This document shows, piece after piece, positions 52,933-64,000 of a stretch of DNA of 64,000 nt. This DNA comes from Bog-473 sp963828825 (GTDB lineage: Bacteria > Actinomycetota > Acidimicrobiia > Acidimicrobiales > RAAP-2). Under the pieces are notes generated by a model. It did not search any database, was not told where the DNA came from, and was given only the letters and a program-made list of their open reading frames with translations. Both the position numbers and the translations under genes were made by a program. Each line of letters begins with the position of its first letter. Position 1 is the stretch's first letter. The stretch spans positions 62,001 to 126,000 of the forward strand of contig CAWHGF010000005.1 in the NCBI GenBank assembly GCA_963828825.1, given 5' to 3'.

Positions 52933-55462
52933 CTACTCGGCTCTCCGGAGCACGGCCACTGGAAGCAGGTCGAGCGCACTCGCAGCCGCAATGCGTCCAC
53001 GGGTCGCGCTCACGGCCCGCCCCGTGAAGATGTCGACGTAGGAGCGCGGCGCGCCCTTCGGAAGTAGGCAGGTTGTCTCGCTCCAGACACGTGGACCGGT
53101 GGGGAAGCGGCCATGTCCGGCGTGTTCGAGCGTGAGGCGCGGGATCACGGTGATCACCCAATTGGACCGCCGGCGCCGGCACCATGCGACGAGGTTCCCT
53201 GCTCGCGGTCCAGTAGCGGCGAGGGGGACGTACGAGCCGCCGGCGAAGACATCGGGTAGTTCACGGCGCAGGTGCAGCAGCGCCCGGATGACATGCAGCT
53301 TGAGCCGGCCGTTCGGCCAATCCGTCAGCAGCTGCTTGACCTGAGGCTCCAGATCGGACGCGTCCGGTCCCTAGAGCAGGTAGTGACGCGAGAAGGGCCT
53401 CTCGTGTAGCGAAGTCCACCGCTCGCCTGTTGTCGGGGTCGGTCAAGGTTGCCTCGAAGAGCTCCGTTCCCTGGTAGAAGTCCGGAACCCCAGGGGTGCA
53501 CGCCTTGAGGAGCGTGAGAGCCAAGGAGTTCGAAGCGGCCGCGGGTGCAATTGCACGCACGAACCGGCCCATCTCCGCTCGGAAGCGCTGGTCGTGGGAG
53601 ACGCGGGCGATGAATGACCGGAGAGCGCGTTCATAGTCGCTGATCCGGCTCCGTCCACGAGGTGTGCCACTTCGCCTCCCTGGCCGCTTTCAGCACGTAT
53701 TCCTGGACCCGGCGGACATCTTGGGGATGAAGTGCAACCCCTTCGACGGGCCACAGGGAGACCAGTGTCTGAAATGTGACGAGCTCGTCGTGGGGCTGTG
53801 GCCGACCGGACGTGACGGCGAAGCGGCGGTGCCACCGTCCGACGAGCCGCCCCCACTCGCCGCTCGTCTCCGACAAGACGGCGAGGCGGCAGCGGGCGTC
53901 CTCGTTTCGCTTCGAATCATGGGTCGACGTGCTGTTGAGCCCGCCACCCCCCACCCTTCGTGCGCGCGCGCGCATGAATCGATGGAACTCGTCGACTCCA
54001 CAGATGGCCCGGTCTGGGTCGCATCCGACCTCGGCGTGACTGAGGAGCCCGTCGTAGCGGTAGGTCGCGGTGTCCTCGACGCCTTTCGCCATCACGGCGC
54101 CCGTGAGCTGCTGCCAACGTCGGGCCACGTCGAGCCAAGGGCTTCCTAGGCGGGCCTCCTCGAGGAGCCCGCTCGCCACCAGCGTCACTGCTCGTTCCAC
54201 CTCCCGGTCGGCTCCGTCCGTGGTGCGCCGAGCGACGGCACGCGAGATCGTGACCGCGTCGACGCGTGAGGGCGGGGCGCCGTCCAGATAGGTCCGGTAG
54301 ACGTCGAGAGAAACGGTGAGCTCGGCCATGGCTCGGCGGCACATCGATCACCGACAAGTCGTGTCCGGGGTGCTCTGTGTCGAGCGCCAAGAGCGCCATC
54401 CGCGCCAACCGGTCGAGCTGGGCCACGAACGTGCGCTCGAGCATCTCTTGTTTGGCCGCCAAACCCAGCTCGCTCGAACGTAGCGCCCCCGCCGGTGAGC
54501 GCCGATCCGATGTCGGACAACTGGCGGCAACCCGTCTCCTCGAGAAAGAGGCCACCAGCCCGGTCGGCGAATTCGTAGCCGGTCGTCCCGTCGACGGGCC
54601 AGCGCCCGTCGAGCACCTCGTCGCGGTCGAGGATCTTCTCCACCAGGACCACGGGATGCCGGCCGCGGGCTGCGAGCTCCTCGCCGAGGCGAGTCGAGAT
54701 AGTGCGCCGGGTCCCACAAGCCGTCGATGTGGTCGACGCGGACACCGGCGATCCTTTCGTCGGCGCAGAGCGTCACGGATGAGCCCGTGGGTCCGGGCGA
54801 ACACCTCTGGATCCTCCACACGCACGCCGACCAGTCCATCGATATTGAAAAACCGCCTGTAATTGCCGGCTGTGTCTCCGAGCCGCCAATACGCCGGACG
54901 GAAGTGTTGTCCAGCCAACAGCTCGGAGAGCGGACCTCCAAATCCGCCATCTGGAACAAGAGGGAACTCCTGGCCGTCCAATTCGAGAACCGCGCCGCCA
55001 GGTTCGTGGCGGACGGAGGCCCCCTCGGCCGCAAGAGAGATGGGGCTGGCTCAGGACCGGTGTCAGCACGCGCCCGCCGTGCTGGCTCCAGTCGATGTCA
55101 AAGGTGCTGGCGTCGGCCGAGTCCTGACCTTGGCGGAGGGTCTCCCACCACCACCGGTTGGAGCGCGTCTGCGGCCATGTGGTTGGGCACGATGTCGAGA
55201 AGCACTCGCATATCGTAAGTAGCGAGCTCTTCTAGCAGGGATTCGAACTCCTCCGCGGAACCCAGTGCGGGGTCGAGCCGGCTTGGGTCGATCACGTCGT
55301 ACCCATGCGTACTGCCCGGCGCGGCGGCGAGCACCGGTGAGAGGTACAGCGTCTCGATCCCGAGCCGGTCCAAGATACGGCACGAGCGCTCGCGCGCCCG
55401 GAAAACCCCAACCCGTTGAGCTGCAGTCGGTAGGTGGAGCCGAGCGACGCGGCGGAAGTCAT
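52933..55462 (-). CDS. treY: Maltooligosyl trehalose synthase (many frameshifts)
   Basis: GH13 enzyme that isomerises the reducing-end glucose of alpha-1,4-glucans to a trehalose linkage. It starts MTSAASLGSTYRLQLNGLGF and carries LYLSPVLAAAPGSTHGYDVI, LLDIVPNHMA, AGVRVDHIDGLWDPAHYL (nucleophile Asp), VMAKGVEDTATYRYDGLLSH and LLKACTPGVPDFYQGTELFE. The C-terminus is GAPRSYVDIFTG to LRRAE. These blocks lie in all three minus-strand frames; at least six indels are needed to join them into about 840 residues. It is the last gene of the glycogen/trehalose operon; its ATG overlaps the likely glgX stop. Confidence 0.85.
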
Positions 55463-57582
55463 CCTCGGTGGCGCTCGGAGTGTCGCAGCAGACAGCGTCG
55501 AGTGCGCGTTGAGCGAGACGGCGTCGGTGCGCACGATACGCGACCAGGGGCCCGGTTGGGCCGTGTTCAACACCTCCTCCCACTGGCCGGCGAGCTCCAT
55601 TCGGGGGAGTGTGTACGAGCGAGATCGTGTTCCGGCATTGAGCATGAGGAAGAGGGAGTCACCGGCGTAGGACCGGCCTCTGATGTCGACCTCGTCGGTC
55701 GCCAGACCGAGCAGGAGCATGCCGATGGTGTGGAGTTCGGGGTCCGCCCAGTCCTGTTCGGTCATCTCAGAGCCGTCTGGTCGGATCCAGGTGACATCCT
55801 TGGTATGCATGCCGGGGTGCGGCTCTCCGGTGAAAAGGCGCGCCGCCGAAGAATGGGATTGTCCTGCATGACCTCGATGACGTCACGGACGAAGTTGCAC
55901 AGATCTTCGCCGGTTTCGCCGATGTCCCAGTTGAACCAGCTGAGATCGTTGTCCTGGCAGTACGCGTTGTTGTTGCCTCGCTGCGTGCGGCCGATCTCGT
56001 CCCCGCCGAGCAACATGGGCACGCCCTGGGAGAAGAAGAGCGTGGCCAGAAAGTTCCGCTTCATGCGGTCCCGCGTCCGCTCAATCCGCGCCGACTCCGA
56101 CTCGCCCTCTGCTCCCCAGTTCCGGCTGTAGTTCTGGTCGGTGCCGTCGTGGTTGTCCTCGCCGTTGGCCTCATTCCGCTTGTGCTCATAGGTGACCAGG
56201 TCGGTCAAGGTGAAGCCGTCGTGGCACGTGACGAAGTTGACGCTGGCGTAGGTGCGACGGCCACTGGGCGCGTAGATGTCGCTGGACCCAGTGAGACGCG
56301 ACGCCAGCTCGGGCACCATGCCGGGGTCACCGCGCCAGAATCGTCGGACGCAGTCCCGGTAGGCGCCGTTCCACTCGGACCAACCCTGCGGGAAGTGGCC
56401 CAGCTGGTAGCCGTCAGGGCTGGCGTCCCAGGGCTCGGCGATCAACTTGACCGTCGAGAGCACCGGGTCCTGCCGGACGATCTCGAAGAAGGCACTGGAC
56501 TGACCCGCGTCGTCGCCCCGGGACAGCACGGGAGCCAGATCGAACCGAAACCCGTCCACGTGCATGTCGGTCACCCAGTAGCGCAGACTGTCGGTGACCA
56601 GGCCCATTGCCCGGGGATGGAGGACATTCAGACTGTTGCCCGTGCCCGTGTAGTCGAGGTAGTAGCGCTGATCCTCGGGAGAGAGCCGGTAGTACACGGC
56701 GTTGTCGATGCCCTTGAGCGACAGCGTCGGCCCGAGATGGTTTCCCTCGGCGGTGTGGTTGTAGACGACGTCGAGGATGACCTCAATGCCGGCCCGGTGC
56801 AGCGTGCGCACCATCGACTTGAACTCGCCGACCTGCTCGCCGAGCGCACCTGTGGCGTACCCGACGTGGGGGGCGAAGAAGGCGATCGAGTTGTAGCCCC
56901 AGTAGTTGGTGAGGTTCTTCGCGACCAGGTTCCGGTCGGCCACGAAGTGATGGACGGGCATCAGTTCCACGGCGGTCACGCCCAGGTTCAGCAGGTGGTC
57001 GACGATGGGATCCGAGGCCAAGCCCAGGAAGGTGCCGCGCAGGTGTGCGGGCACACCGGGATGCTGCATGGTCATTCCCCGCACATGGGTCTCGTAGATC
57101 ACGGTGCGGTTCCACGGCGTGCGCGGCGGCCGATCGTCCTGCCAGGTGAAGGATGGATCGACGACGACGGACTTGGGAAGGGCGCTGGCGGAATCACGCG
57201 TGTCGAAGGAGAAGTCCTCTGCCGGGTCGCCGACCGTGTAGCCGAAGAGATCGTCACTCCAATCGATCGGCCCGCTCACCGCTTTGGCGTAGGGGTCGAT
57301 GAGGAGCTTGTTGGGATTGAACCGATGCCCGGCGCCGGGGTCGTACGGACCGTCCACCTTGTAGCCGTAGAGGGCGCCGGGTCGGACATCGGGCAGGTAG
57401 ACGTGCCAGACCTGATCGGTCGTCTCCGTGAGCGGGATCACGGTGGAAGGCTCGCCCGAACGCGGGTCCTCGAACAGCAGGAGGCTGACCGCCTCCGCGT
57501 GCTCCGAGAACAGCGCGAAGTTCACACCTTCGCCGTCCCAGGATGCGCCCAAGGGATAGGGGGCTCCGGGCCAGGCCCTCAT
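55459..57582 (-). CDS. glgX: Glycogen debranching enzyme (isoamylase type; frameshift near 3' end)
   Basis: GlgX/TreX, about 706 residues, removing alpha-1,6 branches so TreY can act. Start MRAWPGAPYPLGASWDGEGV is the family's usual one, with ggaga upstream. The N-terminal CBM48 is followed by IEVILDVVYNHTAEGNHLGP, MHVDGFRFDLAPVL (nucleophile Asp), LIAEPWDAS (general acid Glu) and NFVTCHDGFTLTDLV. The first 590 codons are uninterrupted. One shift near 55830 leads to DVTWIRPDGSEMTEQDWADP, and a further indel hides the stop next to the treY start. Confidence 0.9.
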
Positions 57583-57707
57583 CGGGCTCTCCGTCAGCTG
57601 CGACGTAGACCCTGTGCAAAAGACCCGGAAGTCCCAAGGGATCAAGGGTCAACGTCCCGGCGGTCGTGCCCCCTGGGTCAGTGCGCGAGACCTCGTCCCA
57701 GCAGTCA

Positions 57708-59386
57708 TCAGCCGGGCAGTTGTCCCGATCCTGCTGATCCGCACAGGTTGAAGAACGCCGCGACGGAGGTCTCACCGTGCGTCCGCACGAGGGTCACGAC
57801 GTCGCCGTCTGCGTGGGCCGACGTGTTCTCACGAGAGGAATTGATGGAGCGCCGGCTCGCGCCGGCGCAAAGCGATGAGGTCGCGGTAGAGCTGCCAGAG
57901 TTCTGCGTTCATCGGATCGTCGACACGGTCGCGCCGCAGTACGGCCGCGGTGAACGTGGCCGGATCGCCCGGGTCCGGGAGGGGTCCGCCCGGGTCGTGC
58001 GCGTGCTCGGCCGCCCTACCTCTCCGCACGGCGTCGAGGAGCTCGGGGTCTCCGTGGTCGACGAAGTAGGCGAAGGGGGCGACCTCGCCGTACTCCTCGC
58101 CCATGAAGAGGAGGGGTAGCCCTGGGGACAGGACGAGGAGGGCCGCCGCCAGGCGCAGGCGTTCTGGTGGAACGAGCGTTGAGAGCCTGGTGCCGTCGGG
58201 CCGGTTACCCACTTGATCATGGTTTTGAACGAAGATCACGAAGCGCTCCGGTGGGATGCCGACCGACGGGTGCGCCGTGACGGCGCTGCCGGAACGACGA
58301 GTACTGACCCTGGTACACGAAGCCCTGACTCATGGCCCGTGCGACGTCGTCAGGCCGCCCGTAGTCACCGTAGTAGCCGTCTCGTTCCCCCGTCAGGATG
58401 GCGTGCACCGAGTGGTGGAAATCGTCGTTCCATTGCGCGTGCATGCCGAGACCGTGGTTGGAAACCGGCGTGACCGTCAACGGATTGTTGTCTGCGCTCT
58501 CGGCGATGAGTGCGCAGGAGCGACCGATGCGACCGGCCAGCTCCTCTACCGCCGTCGGCCAGTTCGACCAGGAAAGGTCGGGCGCTCCGGTCGATGAGCT
58601 CGTGGACGGCGTCGAGGCGCAGCGCGTCGACGTGGAAGTCCTCGAACCACTGGCGCGCGTTGGCCAGGAAGTACGCTCGCACGTCGTCGGAGAACGGGCC
58701 GTCCAGGTTGATCGCCGGACCCCAGGGCGTGCTGTAGCGGTCGGTGAAGTAGGGAGCGAACCGGTCGAGGACATTGCCTTCGGGCCCGAGGTGGTTGTAG
58801 ACGACGTCCAACACGACGGCGAGGTGGCGTCGGTGGCACTCGTCCACGAACTCCTGCAGGCCACGCTGGACCCGCCGTACGAGTCTCTGCACGGCAAAAG
58901 GGAAGACCCCGTCGTAGCCCCAGTTACGGCGGCCGGGGAACTGCGCGACCGGCATGATCTCGACCGCCGTCACGCCGAGTTCGACCAGGTCGTCGAGTGC
59001 GGCCACCGCCCCTGCGAAGGTGCCCTCCTCGGTGAACGTCCCGATGTGCAGTTCGTAGAGGATCCACTCCCGCAGTGGTCCGGGACGGAATTCCTCGTCA
59101 GCGCCAGGGATACGTCAGATCGACCACCTGAGAGGGCCCATGCACGCCGTGTGGTTGTGCGCGCGAGGCGGGGTCCGGCAGTTCGGGTCCGCCGTCGAGG
59201 ACGTAGTGGTAGAGAGCACCGGGACCCCAGGGAGCAGAGCCCCGGTGGTACCCGTCTGCTTCTCGTGTGAGGCACGACCGGACCCGCTGCTTCCGCGCAC
59301 CTCCACCGTCTTCGGCGTTGGGTGCCCAGACGGTGAACGCCGTCGAGGACGGACCGCTGGGCCACGGCGCCCAGGTCGGCCCTCAT
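57708..59386 (-). CDS. treZ: Maltooligosyl trehalose trehalohydrolase (frameshifts)
   Basis: GH13 enzyme that cuts trehalose off TreY products, about 560 residues if joined. Blocks in order: STAFTVWAPNAEDGGGARKQ; VTAVEIMPVAQFPGRRNWGY; LAVVLDVVYNHLGPEGNVLD; FHVDALRLDAVHELIDRS (nucleophile Asp); ALIAESADNNPLTV (Glu); MIFVQNHDQVGNRPDGTRLS; LLFMGEEYGEVAPFAYF. The tail after a last shift reads DVVTLVRTHGETSVAAFFNL to GQLPG. Its ATG overlaps the glgB stop (ATGA). At least four indels break the frame. Confidence 0.87.
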
Positions 59387-61303
59387 TGCGGCTGAAGAAA
59401 GAGGCAGCCGAGCGGCGGGACGGTCAGGGTCAGGGTGTGCGGCATCCCGTGGTTCGGCAGCGGGTGCGTGTCGGCTCCCCCCAGATTCCCGACTCCGCTG
59501 CCCCCGTAGTCGCTGGCGTCGCTGTTCAAGAGCTCGCGTCCAGTAGCCCGCCACGAGGGACGCCGGCCAAGACGTTTGTCCGTACGACGGGCGTGAAGTT
59601 GCACACCACGAGGACGGGATCACCCGACGACGAGAAGCGCAGGAAGCTCAGCAGGCCGGATTCGGGCTCATTGGGTTGGGTCCAGGCGAACCCACGCGCG
59701 TCGGTGTCCAATTCGTGCAGCGCGGGAACGTGACGGTGCAGGCGGTTGAGGTCGGCGACCAGGGCTGCACACGCCGTCGTGGAGCGGCGAGCCGAACAGC
59801 GCCCAGTCCAGCTCGCTTTCATGGTCCCACTCGCGCCACTGGGCGAGCTCGGCTCCCATGAAGAGCAGCTTCTTGCCCGGGCGTCGCGAACTGGTAGGCG
59901 TACAGGAGCCGGAGGTTGGCGAAGCGCTGCCAGTCGTCACCGGGCATCTTGGTCAGAAGCGATCCCTTGCCGTGGACAACCTCGTCGTGCGAGAGCGGCA
60001 AGGTGAAGTTCTCGCTGTAGGCGTAGACGCTGCGGAATGTGAGCTCGCCATGGTGATGGCGACGATGCACCGGATCGCGCGAGAGGAACTCGAGCGTGTC
60101 GTGCATCCAGCCCATGTCCCACTTGAGGCCGAAGCCGATCCCGCCGTGACTCCACGGGTCGGGACACTCCCGGGAAGGCCGTGGACTCCTCGGCGAAGAC
60201 CTGGACATCAGGGTGATCGGCGTAGATCCCGGTGTTCAGCTGGCGCAAGAAGGAGATGGCGTCCAAGTTCTCGCGTCCACCCTCCGGATTCGGGATCCAT
60301 TCGCCCGGCTGGCGCGAATAGTCGAGGTACAGCATGGAGGCGACGGCGTCGACGCGCAGCCCGTCGGCGTGGTACGTGCTGAGCCAGTGCTCGGCCGAGG
60401 AGGCCAGGAAGCTGCGCACCTCGTGCCGGCCGTAGTTGAAGATCAGGCTCTTCCAGTCGGGATGGAAGCCCAGGCGAGGGTCGGCGTGTTCGAAGAGATG
60501 CGTGCCGTCGAACTCGGCGAGCGCGAAGCTGTCGGCGGGGAAGTGGGACGGAACCCAATCGAGGATCACGCCGATGCCGGCACCGTGCAGCTGGTCGATC
60601 AGCGACATCAAATCCTGGGGATCGCCGTAGCGCCGGGTCGGGCGAGAAGTAGCCGGTGGTCTGATATCCCCACGATCCGTAGAACGGGTGCTCCATGACC
60701 GGGAGGAACTCGACGTGGGTGAACCCGCATCGCGTGACGTGCTCAATGAGGGGTTCCGCTATCCGCTCGTAGCCGAGGAAGCCATCGGGACGAGACGGAG
60801 TCCCGGCGCCAGCTTCCCAGGTGGACCTCGTAGATCGACATGGGGGCATCGAGGGCCATTCGCTGGCCCCGAGACGCCATCCACTCGGCGTCATGCCACT
60901 GATACGCCAGATCCCAGAGGACCGAACCGGTGCGCGGCGGAACTTCCGTGCAGTGGGCGAAGGGGTCCGCCTTGTGCAGAAGCTCGCCCTGCTGGGTCGT
61001 GATGGCGAACTTGTAGACCTGGCCAACTCGTGCCGAGGGAACGACTGCCTCCCAGATGCCGGATGCGCCCAGGGACCGCAGTGGGTTGCTCGACTCGTCC
61101 CAAGAGTTGAAGTCCCCGATGACGCTGACGGCGCGGGCATTGGGTGCCCAGACAGCGAAGCGAGCGCCCCCGTCGGGGAGAGGGTGACCACCCAGACGCC
61201 AACCGAGGCTGCGGTGCGTGCCCTCGTTGAACCAATGCACATCATCCGAGGTGATGGCGTCGGCACCGGGGAAATCGTCGACAGTCTGCATCCCAGTCGT
61301 CAT
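59383..61303 (-). CDS. glgB: 1,4-alpha-glucan branching enzyme (frameshifts)
   Basis: GH13 branching enzyme, about 640 residues if joined. It starts MTTGMQTVDDFPGADAITSD. The CBM48 part is GARFAVWAPNARAVSVIGDF and the catalytic part has GFTHVEFLPVMEHPFYGSWG, IGVILDWVPSHFPADSFALA and HADGLRVDAVASMLYLDYSR (nucleophile Asp). Later come FAEESTAFPGV (Glu) and LPLSHDEVVHGKGSLL. The end is MPHTLTLTVPPLGCLFLQPQ. Several indels split it. Start and stop both overlap neighbours by four bases. Confidence 0.9.
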
Positions 61304-63358
61304 GATGCGCGCTCGGCGGTGAGTTCCGACAACGTCTTGTCCGAACGCCTGGTCCGACGAGAAATCCTCGAAGGTGCGCCGCGCCCGGCGCCGCCAATTG
61401 TCGTTCGATTCGGTACCGGGATGATTCTGCGCCAGGCGCTCGTCCCACATCTCTTCCAGGTCGACTAGGACGATCTGGGCGTCGCTCCGGGCCATATGCC
61501 GGAGGCATCCCCGCAGTGCTGCCGCTGTGACCTGCGCCGGTTCGCCGTTTCGGCGGCGAAGTCCGAGTCCGTCGAAGAGCCGGTGACGCCAGCGCCCACG
61601 AGTGGTGCGCTCCACTCGCCGCCTGATCGAGAGTCAACGCGCCGTTGCCCTCGCGCTCGTCGATGTCCTCTCCCCAGAGAAAGGCGCCGAAGCGAGGCAG
61701 GTCGTGAGTGCCGAGCGAGGCCAGGGTATTCGAGGCGCGGCTCGGGGGAGGGGCTCTGCGGGCGTGGACTCGAACTGGAAGACCCACGTGCGCAGCATGT
61801 GATCTCGTCGCCATCCGTCTGCCGAACCCCCGTGGGCACCGTGCCGAGGTCCTCACCGACGACGACCGCGTCGGCCCGGTAGCGCCTCCAGTGCGACCAG
61901 CGGCGTGCAGCTCCTCGGCCCTGTAGGAGACGTAGGCGCCGTCGGTTGCAGCGTGCCCGTCAGGGATCATGTACATCCGTTGGAGACCCATGACGTGGTC
62001 GATACGGAGGCAATCGGCGTGCAAGAAGGCACGCCGCAAGGGCAGCGGAGAAGAAGCGATATCCGTCTTCCCGCATGCGCTCCGGGTGGAGGGGGCGGAA
62101 CCCCCAGCTCTGCCCTCCGGCGAAGAAGCGGTCGGGTGGGGATCCCCCCTGCACGCCCGGGACGAAGGACTCCGGTGACCAGACGGGATCGAACCCGTCG
62201 GGATGGGATCCCACCGGGAAATCGGCGTACCGACCCCCGTGGTGGCCCGCTGCCGCCAGTTGCTCGTACGCCACCCACTGGGTGTAGAGGTGGTAGCTCA
62301 CCGCATGCGGGTCCGGCTCGCTGCGGCGCGACGTGCTTTCCTGGCCGGCCCGGAACCGCGCGTAGGCCACCAGTTCCGGGTGCGCTGCCGGCGAAATCCC
62401 CGAGGCGCTCGACGCCGATCAGGGAAGTGCGCCGGAGCAGACGGCGCGCGCCAGTGGCTCCAGCTGCTCGTCGTCGCATGTCGGGCGATCTCCTCGTAGT
62501 CGACCGGGAGAAGCCGAAGGCGATCCCCGCCAGTTCGCGGTCGGGATCCCACAGGGGTCGCGTCCGCCGGTGACCCTGCATATTCAGGAAGAACCATGGG
62601 ATCGATGAACAGCTCGTTGTAGGCGAGCCTGCTGACTGGGAGGTAGGGGCTCGGGTCCGACCGGCGGACCGAGGAATGCCGGGTACAACGGCAGGGTTCC
62701 GACCAGTCCGCCCCCGAGGGAGGACGACCCAGTCGCCAAGACGGGCCAGGTCCGAATATGTGCCGATCGCCCGAATCCTGCTCGGTTCGGAGTGCGTGGA
62801 GGGGCAGGAAGGCGCCCCACTGCCGTGGGCCCTCGGGGCAGTCGGGAGCGGCCACGACAAGCGCCGACTCAGGGCACGCCTGCCCCCTCGAGCGTGAGGT
62901 GGTGGTACCCCGCGGGGACGGGCCCCTCCGCAAGCCGCTCGAGGTCGAACTGCACACGGAGGTGGCTTCCAACTGCATCCCTTCCGCCGTTCGTTTCTGG
63001 CGCCATCACCGAGGTCAATGCACGTCGGCTCGTCGTCCCGTCCTCGAGTTGCAGGGCGAGCCACACGGAATCCAGCTCGGTGTCGTTCGGCAGCATCGCC
63101 GATGATCGACTCCCTGCGCCCGATGCGATGGACGAGGACAGGCTCGAGTTGCCGACGCAGCGCACCGGCCCTTTGGTCCCGCAGGAGGGCCGGTGCGTCC
63201 TCGGGCCGCTCGAGGGGTACGCCGAGGGATCGCAGCAGGGCGAGAACCACTTCCGGGTCGGCCTGTTGGTCCCGGCCGTCGACGTCTGTGTACGAGGTCT
63301 GTATCCCGTGAAAGGCGGCGAGCTCCGCCAGGCCGTCCCTGTCTCGTCCCGCGTTCAC
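61300..63358 (-). CDS. malQ: 4-alpha-glucanotransferase (frameshifts)
   Basis: GH77 amylomaltase of the actinobacterial type, about 690 residues if joined. The N-terminal helical part is DGLAELAAFHGIQTSYTDVD and EVVLALLRSLGVPLERPEDA. Later: LPVSRLAYNELFIDPMVLPE; HADCLRIDHVMGLQRMYMIP (nucleophile Asp); NTLASLGTHDLPRFGAFLWG; and IVLVDLEEMWDERLAQNHPG near the end. The GTG start overlaps the maltokinase stop (GTGA) and the TGA overlaps the glgB ATG. Multiple indels. It recycles short maltooligosaccharides. Confidence 0.87.
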
Positions 63359-64000
63359 TCCGAACCCAAGAGGTCGAGGATGCCACGGGCCGGCACGTCG
63401 ACCCAGGTCGGCCTGGTGTTGACCTCGTACCCGAGCTCGTACATGGCCTTCTCGAGCCGGAAGAAATCGAGCAAGCATTCGAGGTCTGCCTGGCTGGACG
63501 GAAGGTATGGGCTGGCTCTCGCCACTTCGAGGTACGAGTCCAGGAATTGCCCCGAGATCTCGCGGTGCCACATGGTGAGCCAGTCCGCCAGCCGCCCACG
63601 TTGGCCCGACTCGGACGATGCACCGAATTCGAGGTTGACCCTGAGCGCGGCGGCCTGTCCCGCGTAATGCAGTGAACGGATCATGCCGGCCAGGTCGAAA
63701 GCGGCGGGACGCTTCAGCCGCCTCCATCCCAGTGAGCGTGAGGGTTCGCCCTCGAAATCGATGATGACGAAGTCCTTCCCCGTCCACAAGACTTGCCCGA
63801 GGTGGTAGTCGCCGTGGCAGCGGATGCGGTACGCCTCGACTCGGGTGGCACTCAGTCGACGCAACCGCTCGATGATCTCGCTCCTCGCTCTGGAGCACGC
63901 GGTCGACGAGGGGCGATGTCGTTCCCTGCGAAACCACGTCCCGCAATACCTGACGGGTGAGACTACGTGCCCCATGGAAGAGAGCCTGACGGTCGAGGCT
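63355..64000 (-). CDS. Maltokinase domain, C-terminal part (5' end outside window)
   Basis: About 215 residues of the Mak/Pep2 kinase fold: LVDRVLQSE; after a shift near 63880, SATRVEAYRIRCHGDYHLGQ with the catalytic HGDYHLGQV; FVIIDFEGEPSRSLGWRRLK with metal-binding IDFEGEP; and FRLEKAMYELGYEVNTRPTW near the end. It phosphorylates maltose to maltose-1-phosphate for the GlgE pathway, and is often fused to trehalose synthase TreS; whether it is fused here cannot be seen. It is the first visible gene of the operon and is coupled to malQ. Confidence 0.85.
   Translation of the reverse strand, partial: ASTVRLSSMGHVVSPVRYCGTWFRRERHRPSSTACSRARSEIIERLRRLSATRVEAYRIRCHGDYHLGQVLWTGKDFVIIDFEGEPSRSLGWRRLKRPAAFDLAGMIRSLHYAGQAAALRVNLEFGASSESGQRGRLADWLTMWHREISGQFLDSYLEVARASPYLPSSQADLECLLDFFRLEKAMYELGYEVNTRPTWVDVPARGILDLLGSE

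Noticed and set aside
56149..58119. 656-codon plus-strand open frame
   Set aside because: Opposite glgX and treZ, which carry the GH13 catalytic residues; low-complexity Val/Gly/Arg/Asp composition.
1..64000. rRNA genes, riboswitches or prophage structural genes
   Set aside because: I saw no rRNA-like conserved blocks, no recognisable riboswitch core, and no capsid, portal, terminase or tail motifs on either strand.

Overview
The window is high-GC DNA with actinobacterial gene content. It has two luciferase-like F420 enzymes, two PPOX-class F420-type genes (one a fragment), DUF2510 proteins, a cytochrome P450 and a treX-treY-treZ/GlgB/maltokinase operon. A fragment of the GGYWLVAS-type repeat protein common in Acidimicrobiia suggests an uncultured member of that class. 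This is an inference from gene content, not a phylogeny. Many genes carry single-base indels, often in G/C runs, and these are dense from about 52.9 kb to the right edge. Either the assembly is noisy there or those genes are decaying.

From 1 to 26.7 kb lies mixed chromosome. It holds oxidoreductases, an alpha/beta hydrolase and three ABC-2 drug-type exporters: one with a gutted permease, one behind a PadR gene, one divergent from a TetR gene. It also holds an AMP-dependent ligase, a translationally coupled PIG-L/PhyH/PhyH/F420 operon, a sulfotransferase, a DUF4268 nuclease-like protein, an amidase, a ROK kinase coupled to a P450, and a Tat-exported phosphoesterase. Truncated gene ends (ABC permease, repeat protein, LivF) sit between intact genes and mark old deletions.

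From 26.81 to 35.34 kb is an 8.5-kb integrative element in the 3' end of a tRNA-Arg(ACG) gene. It is bounded by a perfect 43-bp direct repeat (26842-26884 and 35295-35337). It carries a tyrosine integrase, a Fic-domain protein, a HipB-like HTH gene paired with a DUF6933-type gene behind three identical operators spaced exactly 26 bp, and an overlapping SNF2 helicase/SWIM zinc-finger pair. This element is the best candidate for an undescribed defence or toxin-antitoxin system in the window. An intact ISL3-family insertion sequence (35368-36792, perfect 8-bp target duplication) lies 30 bp outside the right attachment site. Remnant DNA with clustered GGTCCA motifs follows.

From 37.8 to 52.8 kb is an accessory region of small genes. 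A phosphopantetheinyl transferase and a short NRPS (headless acyl ligase, A, PCP, TE) come first. Nudix, GNAT, TMEM175-like, aminoglycoside phosphotransferase-like and ArsR/AHSA1 genes follow. A run of tiny membrane or zinc-ribbon proteins (DUF6893-like, CsbD, LapA, YqaE/Pmp3) includes one overlooked 53-residue gene, and several gene fragments lie among them.

From 52.9 to 64 kb on the minus strand is one operon transcribed from the right edge: maltokinase, malQ, glgB, treZ, glgX, treY. The stop and start codons of neighbours overlap by four bases at most joints. These enzymes make, trim and recycle alpha-glucan and convert its ends to trehalose.
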